Source: Deltaproteobacteria bacterium
GTDB taxonomy: Bacteria > Desulfobacterota > GWC2-55-46
Direction of reading: 5' to 3'
Assembly (NCBI GenBank): GCA_020846435.1
Contig: JADLDY010000063.1
Span: 1 to 64,000, forward strand
Length of the DNA: 64,000 nt
Positions 43,347 through 51,742 of this stretch are shown here, piece by piece. The notes under the pieces are model-generated. The model was not told the origin of the DNA and ran no database searches. It saw only the letters and a program-made list of their open reading frames with translations. Positions within the stretch are counted from its first letter, which is position 1; each line of letters starts with the position of its first letter. The translations under genes were made by a program, and so were the position numbers.

Positions 43347-43718
43347 TCATCTGCCCTTGCAGTTGCACAGCTTCCTCAGATAATCCTTGAGGGAGACGAT
43401 CTCCTGCTTTGAAAGCGTCTTGCCGAAAGGGGGCATGAGGCTCGACTTGCTCGTCGCCGTGCCGCCGTCCGTTATGGCGCTTATTATGTCCCCATCCGTG
43501 AGCTTGCCCATCTCGAGGGCGCTCGTGTGGTCGCGCGGGGTCACCGGCATCTCTTTCGTGGCGTTCGGGCCGTCTCCCATGCCCTTTAATCCGTGGCACT
43601 GAGCGCAGTGGAACATGTACAGGTCCTGCGCTGTCTCGGCCAGAGCGCCTGAGGCTCCGGCTGACAAAAACAACCCGAGAACAAGGGCTGCGGTGAACGA
43701 TCTCCTGGGCTCAAACAT
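43347..43718 (-). CDS. Periplasmic monoheme cytochrome c
   Basis: 123 residues. Signal peptide FTAALVLGLFLSAGASGALA, heme site CAQCH, and probable axial Met in SSLMPPFGKTLS. It ends in a CNCKGR tail with two extra cysteines. It follows a diheme cytochrome gene by 33 bp; the two probably work together. Confidence 0.92.
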   Translation of the reverse strand: MFEPRRSFTAALVLGLFLSAGASGALAETAQDLYMFHCAQCHGLKGMGDGPNATKEMPVTPRDHTSALEMGKLTDGDIISAITDGGTATSKSSLMPPFGKTLSKQEIVSLKDYLRKLCNCKGR

Positions 43719-43751
43719 GTGGCTCCTTTCGGCTGGGGCGCGTCAAGCGTC

Positions 43752-44417
43752 TCAATTCAGGCTGCTGACATAGGAGGCAAGCTCCTTCAATTCCGATTCC
43801 TTCAATATGCCAGCGTAAACTGGCATCATCTTCACAGGCTTGAAGACTTTAGGGTTCTTCAGATAAGCGAAGACCCAGTCAGGGTTGAGCCGCTCAGAAG
43901 CGCCGGCAAAGGTCGGGCCTGTAAGCCCTCCTGCCATCTTGCCCCTGACCCTCGCGCTGTGGCAGCCGTAGCACGACTGCTTCTTGACGAATATTATCCT
44001 GCCCCTGGGGTTGTCTACGGCTGGCAGGCCAAGCGGCTTCACTTCCCTGGATTTGAGCCCCATGAGATAGGCCGCGACGTCGGATGAGTCCTTCTGGGAG
44101 AGCTTCGGGTGATCCCCCCTGTTCCTCTCGGTTATCGAGTTGTAGGCAAAAGGCCTTATGGGCTGCGGGTTGGCGAGCCACTTCGCGAGAAAGCCGTCCT
44201 TGAACTTGCTGCCGGCATACCAGAGCTCAGGGCCTTTTTTGGCCATCTGGTCTTTTATGGTCTTCTCTCTGGCAGGCCCCTCGACCTGATGGCAGCCAGA
44301 GCACTTGTTGGCCTCAAAAGCCTTCCTGCCTTCGGCGACCCCGGCGTGAGAAGGGAGGCTCCATAAAAAGGCCGCGGAAAGAAGCCCAGCTGAGAGTAAA
44401 CGCCTGAAAGATGTCAT
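43752..44417 (-). CDS. Periplasmic diheme cytochrome c
   Basis: 221 residues. Signal peptide LLSAGLLSAAFLWSLPSHAG, heme 1 CSGCH, heme 2 CYGCH, and methionines in YLMGLKSR and KMMPVYAGI as candidate axial ligands. Two cytochrome c domains in tandem. The start at 44417 has AGGAG 9 bases upstream; the longer frame would bury the signal peptide. Confidence 0.9.
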   Translation of the reverse strand: MTSFRRLLSAGLLSAAFLWSLPSHAGVAEGRKAFEANKCSGCHQVEGPAREKTIKDQMAKKGPELWYAGSKFKDGFLAKWLANPQPIRPFAYNSITERNRGDHPKLSQKDSSDVAAYLMGLKSREVKPLGLPAVDNPRGRIIFVKKQSCYGCHSARVRGKMAGGLTGPTFAGASERLNPDWVFAYLKNPKVFKPVKMMPVYAGILKESELKELASYVSSLN

Positions 44418-44530
44418 GTCAACGACTCCTTTTTTTAAAAAAGGCCGGTTCAATACAGCTTTTATGGTAACCATACGCAAAGGGTTTGTCAAGGGGAACT
44501 CATGCCGAAAAGGCTTGAAAAACACGGGTT

Positions 44531-44568
44531 TTGAAGGGCCGCGGCCCGTAGTGGCCGCAACCCTTCAA
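44531..44568 (-). terminator. Stem-loop downstream of rng
   Basis: TTGAAGGG-cc-GCGGCC / GGCCGC-aa-CCCTTCAA. Only a broken T run follows on the minus strand, so termination strength is uncertain. Confidence 0.6.
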
Positions 44569-44608
44569 AAGATGGGGGGGAATCATGTCCGTCAGGAAAA
44601 CGATCCTT

Positions 44609-44646
44609 GATGACAACAACGCAGATGGGGCTTTTGGGACAACCTG
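44609..44646 (+). repeat. Palindromic repeat family A, half copy, abuts rng stop
   Basis: Only the right arm remains: GATGACAACAACGCAGATGG then GGCTTTTGGGACAACCTG, 2 bp from the rng stop triplet at 44649. Confidence 0.75.
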
Positions 44647-44648
44647 CG

Positions 44649-46139
44649 TCAGATTATCTCGAACCTCTCCTGATGGAACCTGTCAACCGGCTTCACGATT
44701 ATCTGGTGTCCGGTTTTCTTCTCAAGGTCGGCAAGCGGCGAGGGGTCTTCCTTGAGCCTCTCGGCTATTGCCACGCTCACGTAGAGGCTGGCCTTCTTCT
44801 TTCTAATCGGCAGCTCCCTTGCGAGCTCCCTGTATATCTCCATTATGACCGTATCCCTGGCCTTGACGTTGGAGTTTCCGTCGCAGTACGGGCACGGCTC
44901 GCACAGGGAATGCACGAGGGACTCCCTCACCCTCTTTCTCGTCATCTCGACTATGCCGAGCTCGGATATCTTGAGGATATTTGTCCTGGCCTTGTCTACC
45001 TTCAAGGCCTCTTTCAGGGCGTTGTAGACCTTCTCCCGGTCGGCTGTCCTTGCCATGTCTATGAAGTCGATGACGATTATGCCGCCGATGTTGCGAAGAC
45101 GTAGCTGATAGACAGCCTCTTTCACGGCCTCGAGGTTCGTCTTCAATATAGTCTCGTCAGAGCTCTTCTTGCCGACGTACTTGCCGGTGTTGACGTCGAT
45201 GGCGGTCAAGGCCTCCATCTGGTCTATCACGAGGTGGCCGCCGGAGCGGAGCCAGACCTTTCTTTCGATGGCGTCGGCAAGCTCTATCTCTATGCCGTTG
45301 GCGTCGAATATATCCTCTTCGCCCTGATAGAGCTCGATCCTGTCCGCGAGGTGCGGCATGAACTCCTCTACGAACTTCTTAGCCCTCTCGTACTCTTCCT
45401 TCGAGTCTATGACGAGCCTGTCTATGTCGCTCGAGAAGATGTCCCTTATTATCCTCAGGGTAAGGTCAAGCTCCTCCCAGACGAGCCCCGGAGTCCTGAC
45501 CTGCTCTTTTTTCTTCTGGATGGCCTGCCAGAGCTTTATCAGAAACTGCATGTCCGCCTCGATATCTTCCCGGGACATGCCCTCGCACACGGTCCTTATG
45601 ATAAAGCCGTTGCCCGGAGGCTTCATCGAGTGGACTATCTCGCGCAGGCGCCTTCTCTCCTTCTCGCTCGATATTCTTCTGGAGATGGCGACCTTGTCGT
45701 AGGTAGGCATGAAGACGAGATAGCGGCCCGGCAGGGAGACATAGGAGGTGACGCGCGCGCCCTTGGTGCCTATCGGCTCCTTGGCGGCCTGCACCAATAC
45801 CTCGTTGCCTTCCTTTATGAGGTCCTGTATGCGTACCTCGGCGCGCTTCTTGCGCTCCTCCTCGTTGTCCTCCTCCTCGTCGACAGGCTCTTGTATGTCG
45901 GAGACATGGAGGAACGAGGTGCGCTGGACGCCTATCTCCACAAAGGCGGACTGCATGCCCGGAAGCACACGGACGACCTTGCCCTTGTAGATGTTGCCGG
46001 TTATGCCCCTGTCCTTGGCGCGCTCCACGTAGAACTCGACCAGGCGGCCCTGTTCAACCATGGCGACCCTGGTCTCAAAGGGGTTATAGTTGATGATAAG
46101 CTCTGTCTTGTTATTATTGGAATTTTCGTTTTTCATCAA
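44649..46139 (-). CDS. rng: Ribonuclease G (Rne/Rng family)
   Basis: 496 residues. An N-terminal S1 domain (IYKGKVVRVLPGMQSAFVEIG, split at residue 20), RNase H-like region, catalytic aspartates in LTAIDVNTGKYVG and GIIVIDFIDM, and the zinc-link CEPCPYC. Cuts rRNA precursors and mRNA. Short Rng form without the long RNase E scaffold. Directly after the radical SAM gene (28 bp). Confidence 0.93.
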   Translation of the reverse strand: MMKNENSNNNKTELIINYNPFETRVAMVEQGRLVEFYVERAKDRGITGNIYKGKVVRVLPGMQSAFVEIGVQRTSFLHVSDIQEPVDEEEDNEEERKKRAEVRIQDLIKEGNEVLVQAAKEPIGTKGARVTSYVSLPGRYLVFMPTYDKVAISRRISSEKERRRLREIVHSMKPPGNGFIIRTVCEGMSREDIEADMQFLIKLWQAIQKKKEQVRTPGLVWEELDLTLRIIRDIFSSDIDRLVIDSKEEYERAKKFVEEFMPHLADRIELYQGEEDIFDANGIEIELADAIERKVWLRSGGHLVIDQMEALTAIDVNTGKYVGKKSSDETILKTNLEAVKEAVYQLRLRNIGGIIVIDFIDMARTADREKVYNALKEALKVDKARTNILKISELGIVEMTRKRVRESLVHSLCEPCPYCDGNSNVKARDTVIMEIYRELARELPIRKKKASLYVSVAIAERLKEDPSPLADLEKKTGHQIIVKPVDRFHQERFEII

Positions 46140-46167
46140 AGGCGGACTTCCCTCCGGGAATAGAGAG

Positions 46168-48690
46168 TTATTGAACGGTCCTGACCTTGAGGATGGGGAT
46201 TAGGGACGCGTCTTCCCTGGAGAGGCCGAACAGACAGGCCATGACGTCGGAAGGGCGCGCTGGAGGGGAGCCTTCGCACCTTCTCAGCACAAGCGACAAA
46301 TCGGCTCCCGATTGCGAAAGCCCTGCCAGCGCTGGTTTCAAATCGACGTCTGTTACCTTGTCCTCTCTGGTGATGCGTACAGGAATGGAGTCCTTTGCCA
46401 AAAAATCCCTAAGCAATCCTTCAATTCTTTCAGGCTCTATTTTAATGCCCAACGGGCCGTCCTTAACAGCGACAATATATTCAGTCATAATAGCAGAGGG
46501 AAATGGAATTTTCAAGGGCAAGGGCTCCCCGGAGAGAATCCGCACGCCATCTGGCAGTTCCCTGTTAAGGCTCGCGAGAGCTTCCGAAGCTGAAATCATC
46601 GAGGCGAACTCGACATCCACGTACTCTTCGAGCGATTCCATGCCGACAGGCAAAGGCTGGCCAAAGGTGAGCTTTGGCATGGGATGGAAGCCCTGGGAGT
46701 ACCTCAAGGGCAGCCCGGCCCTCCTTATCGCCCTGATAAAGACCGAGATAAGCTCAAGGTGGCCGAGGAACCTGGCGTTGCCCGTCTTTGAGAAGCGGAA
46801 CCTCACCCTTGAGGTCGCTTCAGCTGAAAGGGCCTTTGGCGCGTCCTCGAATACCGGGGCCTCTTTGGCAGACCTCGGCTTTATTACAGAATGGTCGCAC
46901 AGGCCGCAGTTCGAGCACCTGTCTACCTTGCAGTCCGGCGTCCGGGCGAGCTCTATGGCCCGCTCGAACTCCTTTATCAGGAATTCCTTCTCGACCCCGG
47001 GCTTGAGGTGGTCCCAGGGGAAGATCTCATCAAATGGGCGGGGCCGGCTGATATAGAACGCCGGGTCAACGCCGGCCTCCCTGAAGGACTCCATCCATTT
47101 GTTGTAATCGAACATCTCTGACCAGCCGTCGAACCTGCAGCCCTTATTGAACGCGTTCAGGATAGCCCTTGAGAGCCTCCTGTCGCCCCTCGCGAAGACG
47201 CCCTCGACGACGCTCATGTCAGCGTCGTGCCACTTGAAGTTAAGCTTCAGGCGGCTGAGCTCCCGCCGAAGGACAGACTGCTTCGCGAGACCCTCTGCCA
47301 TCGTTATCTGAGGGGACCACTGGAACGGCGTCCAGGGCTTGGGTATGAAGCTCGACGCGCTCACGTTAATCTGCGGGACCTTGCCAGAGGCCCTTTTGCC
47401 GATGGTCTTCACGCACTCGGCGAGGCGGACTATCTCCAATATGTCCTCTTCAGTCTCGGTCGGCAGGCCTATCATGAAGTAAAGCTTCAGGCCCTTCCAC
47501 CCGAGCGTGAATATGTCGGAGGCCGCGGCCTTGAGGTCTTCTTCCTTTATGCCCTTGTTTATCAGGAGGCGCAGCCTTTCGCTCCCCGCCTCAGGCGCGA
47601 GAGTGAAGCCGGTCTTTCTCACTTTCCTTATCTCGGTCGCGACTTTCGCGCTCAGAGTCCCGACCCTCAACGAAGGCAGGGAGACCGCGATCTTCTCGTC
47701 AGAGAATTTCTTCATGAGCCCGGCAAGAAGGTCTTCTATGAAAGTATAGTCGCCGGTCGAAAGGGAGAGCAAAGAGACTTCGTTATAGCCGGTGTTCCTC
47801 AAGCTATCGTTTATTATCCTTATTATCTTCTCGGGCGCCCTCTCGCGCACTGGCCTGTATATCATGCCCGCCTGGCAGAACCTGCAGCCCCTCGTGCACC
47901 CGCGCGATATCTCGACGCTGACCCTGTCGTGGACGGTCTCCATGAAGGGCACTACCGGCTTTGTGGGAAGCGGCAGGGAGTTCATGTCAGGGATGGTCCT
48001 TTTTACGACCTTTTCGTAACCCTCGACAAGCGGGACAACGGCCTTTACGGTGCCGTCTTCTTTATATTCGACATCGAAGAACGAAGGCACATACATGCCC
48101 GGGATCTTCGAGAGCTTAAGGAGTATCTCGCCTCTTGAGGCGCCAGTTCTTTTGCCTTCGAGGACCGCGTCGGCTATCTCGAGTATGGCCTCTTCGCCGT
48201 CACCCAAGAGAAAGGCGTCGAAGAACTCGGCGATAGGCTCCGGGTTGAACACAGAGGGGCCGCCGCCGATGACAAAAGGCTCGCCCTCTTTCCGGTCTGA
48301 CGCGAAAAGGGTTATGCCGCCCAAGTCGAGCATGTTGAGTATGTTGGTGTAGGAGAGCTCATACTGAATGGACAGGCCGAGTATGTCGAGCTCATCGAGC
48401 GGGATGCTCGATTCGAGGGTAGAGAGACGCAAGCCCCTTTTGCGAAGAAGCTCTTCCATGTCGAGCCAGGGCGCGAAGACCCTTTCGCAGGCGATGTCGT
48501 CGCGGCCATTGAGCACCTGATAGAGTATCTGGAGGCCCAGGTGGCTCATGCCTATCTCATAAGCGTCGGGAAAGCCCATGGCGAATTTAAGGGAGACCTT
48601 TGAGAGATCTTTTTTTATGGAATTCACCTCGCCGCCGGAGTATCTGGAGGGCTTTCTCACGAGGGGAAGGAGTGTCTTTATGTCGGTCAT
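46168..48690 (-). CDS. Radical SAM protein fused to DUF2344 (TIGR03960/TIGR03936 type)
   Basis: 840 residues. B12-binding-like N-domain with FAMGFPDAYEIGMSHLGLQ, radical SAM domain with RGCTRGCRFCQAG (Cys265, 269, 272), ISGF-type cysteines DRCSNCGLCDH, and a C-terminal DUF2344 domain from about 635 (RFRFSKTGNARFLGHLELI). The family is common beside rng in many bacteria, and a role in rRNA or tRNA modification is suspected but unproven. The architecture is complete. Confidence 0.9.
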   Translation of the reverse strand: MTDIKTLLPLVRKPSRYSGGEVNSIKKDLSKVSLKFAMGFPDAYEIGMSHLGLQILYQVLNGRDDIACERVFAPWLDMEELLRKRGLRLSTLESSIPLDELDILGLSIQYELSYTNILNMLDLGGITLFASDRKEGEPFVIGGGPSVFNPEPIAEFFDAFLLGDGEEAILEIADAVLEGKRTGASRGEILLKLSKIPGMYVPSFFDVEYKEDGTVKAVVPLVEGYEKVVKRTIPDMNSLPLPTKPVVPFMETVHDRVSVEISRGCTRGCRFCQAGMIYRPVRERAPEKIIRIINDSLRNTGYNEVSLLSLSTGDYTFIEDLLAGLMKKFSDEKIAVSLPSLRVGTLSAKVATEIRKVRKTGFTLAPEAGSERLRLLINKGIKEEDLKAAASDIFTLGWKGLKLYFMIGLPTETEEDILEIVRLAECVKTIGKRASGKVPQINVSASSFIPKPWTPFQWSPQITMAEGLAKQSVLRRELSRLKLNFKWHDADMSVVEGVFARGDRRLSRAILNAFNKGCRFDGWSEMFDYNKWMESFREAGVDPAFYISRPRPFDEIFPWDHLKPGVEKEFLIKEFERAIELARTPDCKVDRCSNCGLCDHSVIKPRSAKEAPVFEDAPKALSAEATSRVRFRFSKTGNARFLGHLELISVFIRAIRRAGLPLRYSQGFHPMPKLTFGQPLPVGMESLEEYVDVEFASMISASEALASLNRELPDGVRILSGEPLPLKIPFPSAIMTEYIVAVKDGPLGIKIEPERIEGLLRDFLAKDSIPVRITREDKVTDVDLKPALAGLSQSGADLSLVLRRCEGSPPARPSDVMACLFGLSREDASLIPILKVRTVQ

Positions 48691-48830
48691 ATTGATTTCA
48701 AATCCTTGGATTTACTAGTCAAATTTGTCGTTCTGAGAAGACTAAGCCCGCAGATTGGGTCAGCGGAGAGTAAAACAGCAAACATTTTTTCTAAAAGGCG
48801 AACCGGCAAAAGTGGGCGCAACCCACCCGG

Positions 48831-49205
48831 CTAACTAGTCGTAGGATAACAGGTTACTTCAATACTTATATCTGGAATGAGTTCGATGATCTCTTTCAGT
48901 AAATCGCCTTTAATATTCACTGTACAAGTAACTGTGTCATAGAAGATACCCACATCCAGAAGAATAGCTTTATAAACAAGATTTGATTTTGAAATTTTAT
49001 GTTTTTTAATTTTTGAAGTAATTGAAATTATGTGATCTTCTAATTTCTGATTTTTTTTACAATCAGAAAAAAACTTCCAGATGGTCTTTTGTTTATCTTT
49101 TATGCTAACCAAATCATCTATCTTTATGCCGAATGCACTAACAATTTGCGCAGATGTTGTTTTGTTCGTTACTATGTCAAGTGAAACGCTATAATATTTT
49201 TTCAA
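48831..49205 (-). CDS. AT-rich orphan, possibly DUF4279-like
   Basis: 124 residues, rich in Lys, Ile and Ser, about 33% GC by eye, so clearly foreign to its surroundings. It opens KKYYSVSLDIVTNKTTSAQI, and ends in a KGDLLKEIIELIPDISIEV strand-helix pattern. This recalls the DUF4279 fold, some of whose members look like immunity proteins, but I am not certain. It stands alone between the two radical SAM genes, with a repeat-rich gap on its 5' side. Confidence 0.6.
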   Translation of the reverse strand: MKKYYSVSLDIVTNKTTSAQIVSAFGIKIDDLVSIKDKQKTIWKFFSDCKKNQKLEDHIISITSKIKKHKISKSNLVYKAILLDVGIFYDTVTCTVNIKGDLLKEIIELIPDISIEVTCYPTTS

Positions 49206-49255
49206 GTGAGCTCTCCAATTCTATATTATTCCGAAAATTAAATAATCAGTTCGTA

Positions 49256-49281
49256 GTTGAGTTAGCGAAGCGTAACCCAAC
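49256..49281. repeat. Palindrome GTTGAGTTAGCGAAGCGTAACCCAAC
   Basis: Second copy of the small palindrome at 801-825, with one changed arm base. It lies just upstream of the AT-rich orphan. Confidence 0.6.
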
Positions 49282-49504
49282 AAAATGGTAGTGCAGCGCA
49301 GCCAATCTGACTAATAATGTCTCGTTTTGTTTTACCCAAACCCCAGGGGCATATCGGAGTGAGCATAAAAGATGCCGAGAGAGCGTGCCTGTTATTTTTA
49401 GCGAAAGAGGCCGACAGCGAACGGAGATATCGCCCCGAAGCGTGCGTCAGTGCGCAAAAAGGCTTTTGGTAAAAAACATAGCGCATCACCAGAGTACGCC
49501 TTAC

Positions 49505-49657
49505 AATCCCCCTCATTCTCCCTTTAGAAAAGGGGGAAGTTAAAACGAGATTGCTTATCTCGCCCCATCCTTGGGGCGAGCCCCTTCGGGCCTTCTCGCT
49601 CGCGCTCGAAGTTCAATTTTTGCTATCCTGCAAAAATTGTCGCTTCGCTCGCAATGA
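49505..49657. repeat. Mosaic intergenic repeat interrupted by nested palindromes
   Basis: The CCCCTCATTCTCCCTTT hairpin module is followed by CGAGATTGC and, about 100 bp later, CTCGCAATGAC. Between them lie CTCGCCCC/GGGGCGAG (49559-49580) and CAATTTTTG/CAAAAATTG (49614-49639), so one module appears split by inserted palindromes. The remaining gap 49282-49504 shows no supported gene. Confidence 0.7.
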
Positions 49658-49670
49658 CGGCACAATCCCC

Positions 49671-51371
49671 TCAACAGACCCCGCACCTTACGCAACTGCC
49701 CACATCGCACGGAGGCGTCTGCCTGCCCTCAAGACCCTTCTGGAACTCCTTCCAGAAGTAGCCCTTTTTCACGCCGTGGTCTATGATGTCCCAGGGCAGG
49801 ATCTCTTCTTTTCCCCTGCCTGAGTAGACAGATTCCTCTATGAAGGCTTCCATGCCTTTCATGGCCTTTTTCCAGCCATGCATAGATGCCTTCTCAATTA
49901 TCTCTGCGGCCCGTCTGTCGGCCCTCGCGAGGAAGGCCTGCATATAGGCCTCTTTGGCAGACATCTCCATCACCTTGACGCCGGTTTTGGCAAGCTCCTT
50001 TTTTATCAGCTTGAGCCTTCTGTCAACGACTGCCGCGTCCTCGAACCTGTGCCACTGGAAGGGAGTAAAAGGCTTTGGCACGAACGGGTTGACGCTGAGC
50101 ATTATCTCCCCGCCCTTTCTGAAGACTTCCCTTATCTTCTTCGTAAGCTCGGAGATGCCGAGGGCGTCCTCGTCAGTCTCACAGGGAAGACCCACGAGGA
50201 AGTAGAGCTTCAATCTCGTGAAGCCCGCCTCGGCTATGAGGCGCACCGATTCCATTACTTCTTCCTCGGTTATGCCCTTGTTTACTATGTCCCTCATCCT
50301 GGAAGAGCCTGCCTCAGGCGCGAGAGTGATAGTCCTGTAACCGGCCTCTTTGAGGAGAGCGAGAAACTCGTGGTCGAGTTCATCGAGCCTCAGAGACGAC
50401 AGGGTGATGGTACCTCCCTCATCGATGCCGTGCTTCAAAACTTCCTTTATAGCCGGGTACTCCGAGACTGCCGTGCCGACGAGGCCGACTTTGCCGGACC
50501 TTTTGAGCCCCGCGCTTACGGCTTCAAGGACTTTTTTTTCGTCCCTCATCCTCGGCGGCAGATACAAAAACCCGGCCGCGCAGAACCTGCACCCTCTCGG
50601 ACAGCCTCTTTCAGCTTCGACGCAATAGGTATCAGGCAGCTCTGTGCGCGGGGTGTAGACAAAGCTCTGCGGCACCGGGTACTTATCGAGGTCGCGGGCC
50701 TTGGAGGCCCGGACGACCTTTTTGGCGCCATCAATCGCGCTCATGGACTTTATGTGTATGCCGTCGTACTCGAAGGCGTAGAAGGAAGGCACATAGACCC
50801 AGTCGATAGAGTCGAGCGCCTTCAAGGACTCCTGCTTGCCGAGCCCATTTGACCTGCACTCCATGAGACTTTCAATGACAGGCCCGGCCGCGCCTTCAGC
50901 GTCTCCCAACATGAAAAAATCGATGAAATCAGAGAGCGGCTCCGGGTTGAGCCCGACAGCGACCCCGCCTGCCATGACAAGCGGGCCTGACCTGTCAGCC
51001 GACCTTGGCGCTATCCCGGCGAGCCTCAATATGGACGGTATGTTGAAGTAGTCATCCTCGAACGGAACCGAGAAGGCGATGAGGTCGAACTCGCGCAAAG
51101 GGGTCTGCGACTCAAGAGAAAAAAGGGATGATCCTGTGCGCTCGTACTCCGGCAGGTCCTCCCTTTCCGGCAGGAAAGCCCTTTCGCAGACGCAGTTGTC
51201 GATACCATTCAGGAGGCCGTAGACAGCCTGGAAACCGAGGTTGGCCATGCCGAGGCCGTAGCGGTTCGGATAGACAAGGCAGACCCTTAAGCGGCCGCCG
51301 TGCTCCTTGTGAAAAGTCCCTCTCTCTTCGGAGAGGAGCTCTCTCGCCTTCTTTTTAAGGTTCCAGGAAAT
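49671..51371 (-). CDS. Radical SAM protein with B12-binding-like N-domain, probable ATT start
   Basis: 566 residues if started at the ATT at 51371. The radical SAM motif is RGCPRGCRFCAAG. The N-domain LRVCLVYPNRYGLGMANLGF is a conserved opening, and the cysteine-rich tail ends CDVGSCVRCGVC. The first ATG (51248) lies inside that conserved segment and would cut off 41 residues. Upstream the frame stays open to a TAA with no ATG, GTG or TTG, and a GGAGG (51383-51379) sits exactly 7 bases before ATT. The function of this ftsZ-adjacent family is unknown; it resembles the 840-residue protein. Confidence 0.85.
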   Translation of the reverse strand: MSWNLKKKARELLSEERGTFHKEHGGRLRVCLVYPNRYGLGMANLGFQAVYGLLNGIDNCVCERAFLPEREDLPEYERTGSSLFSLESQTPLREFDLIAFSVPFEDDYFNIPSILRLAGIAPRSADRSGPLVMAGGVAVGLNPEPLSDFIDFFMLGDAEGAAGPVIESLMECRSNGLGKQESLKALDSIDWVYVPSFYAFEYDGIHIKSMSAIDGAKKVVRASKARDLDKYPVPQSFVYTPRTELPDTYCVEAERGCPRGCRFCAAGFLYLPPRMRDEKKVLEAVSAGLKRSGKVGLVGTAVSEYPAIKEVLKHGIDEGGTITLSSLRLDELDHEFLALLKEAGYRTITLAPEAGSSRMRDIVNKGITEEEVMESVRLIAEAGFTRLKLYFLVGLPCETDEDALGISELTKKIREVFRKGGEIMLSVNPFVPKPFTPFQWHRFEDAAVVDRRLKLIKKELAKTGVKVMEMSAKEAYMQAFLARADRRAAEIIEKASMHGWKKAMKGMEAFIEESVYSGRGKEEILPWDIIDHGVKKGYFWKEFQKGLEGRQTPPCDVGSCVRCGVC

Positions 51372-51484
51372 GGACGCGCCTCCGTTATCCGGCCCGCTGA
51401 CAGGCGGCCGATTGAAAATTATCCCATATAGGAGAGAGGTTTACAAGACAGGAAGAACTGAGGGCTCTCTTGCCGGAAACCGCA

Positions 51485-51561
51485 TCATTGCGAACGCAGC
51501 GAGGCAATCACCTTAATCGACAACTTGAGATTGCTTCGTCGCTTAGCTCCTCGCAATGACA
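51485..51561. repeat. Two TCATTGCGA/CGAGATTGC units in opposite orientation
   Basis: TCATTGCGAACGCAGCGAGG (51485-51504) and, inverted, GAGATTGCTTCGTCGC to CTCGCAATGACA (51527-51561). No gene lies in 51372-51742. Confidence 0.75.
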
Positions 51562-51572
51562 AAAATAAAAAA

Positions 51573-51598
51573 GCAGGGTGGGGCAGACCCCACCCTGC
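51573..51598 (-). terminator. Terminator of the division/cell-wall cluster
   Basis: GCAGGGTGGGG/CCCCACCCTGC stem, with TTTTTTATTTTTG following on the minus strand, downstream of ftsZ and the repeat copy. Confidence 0.9.
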
Positions 51599-51619
51599 AA
51601 CCAGTCTACATTCTATTTT

Positions 51620-51741
51620 CAGGCTGCTCAAAAAGCTCCATATGCGAGGTGTCGAGGAGCGAGACACGAGGCGTACTTTTTTGTACGCCGCAGTGAAGCT
51701 CGACGACGACAACGACACAGATGGAAGCTTGAGGCGGCCTG
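51620..51741 (+). repeat. Palindromic repeat family A, copy 7, abuts ftsZ stop
   Basis: CAGGCTGCTCAAAAAGCTCC to GGAAGCTTGAGGCGGCCTG, core GGCGTACTTTTTTGTACGCC. One base separates it from the ftsZ stop triplet at 51743. Confidence 0.9.
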
Positions 51742-51742
51742 C

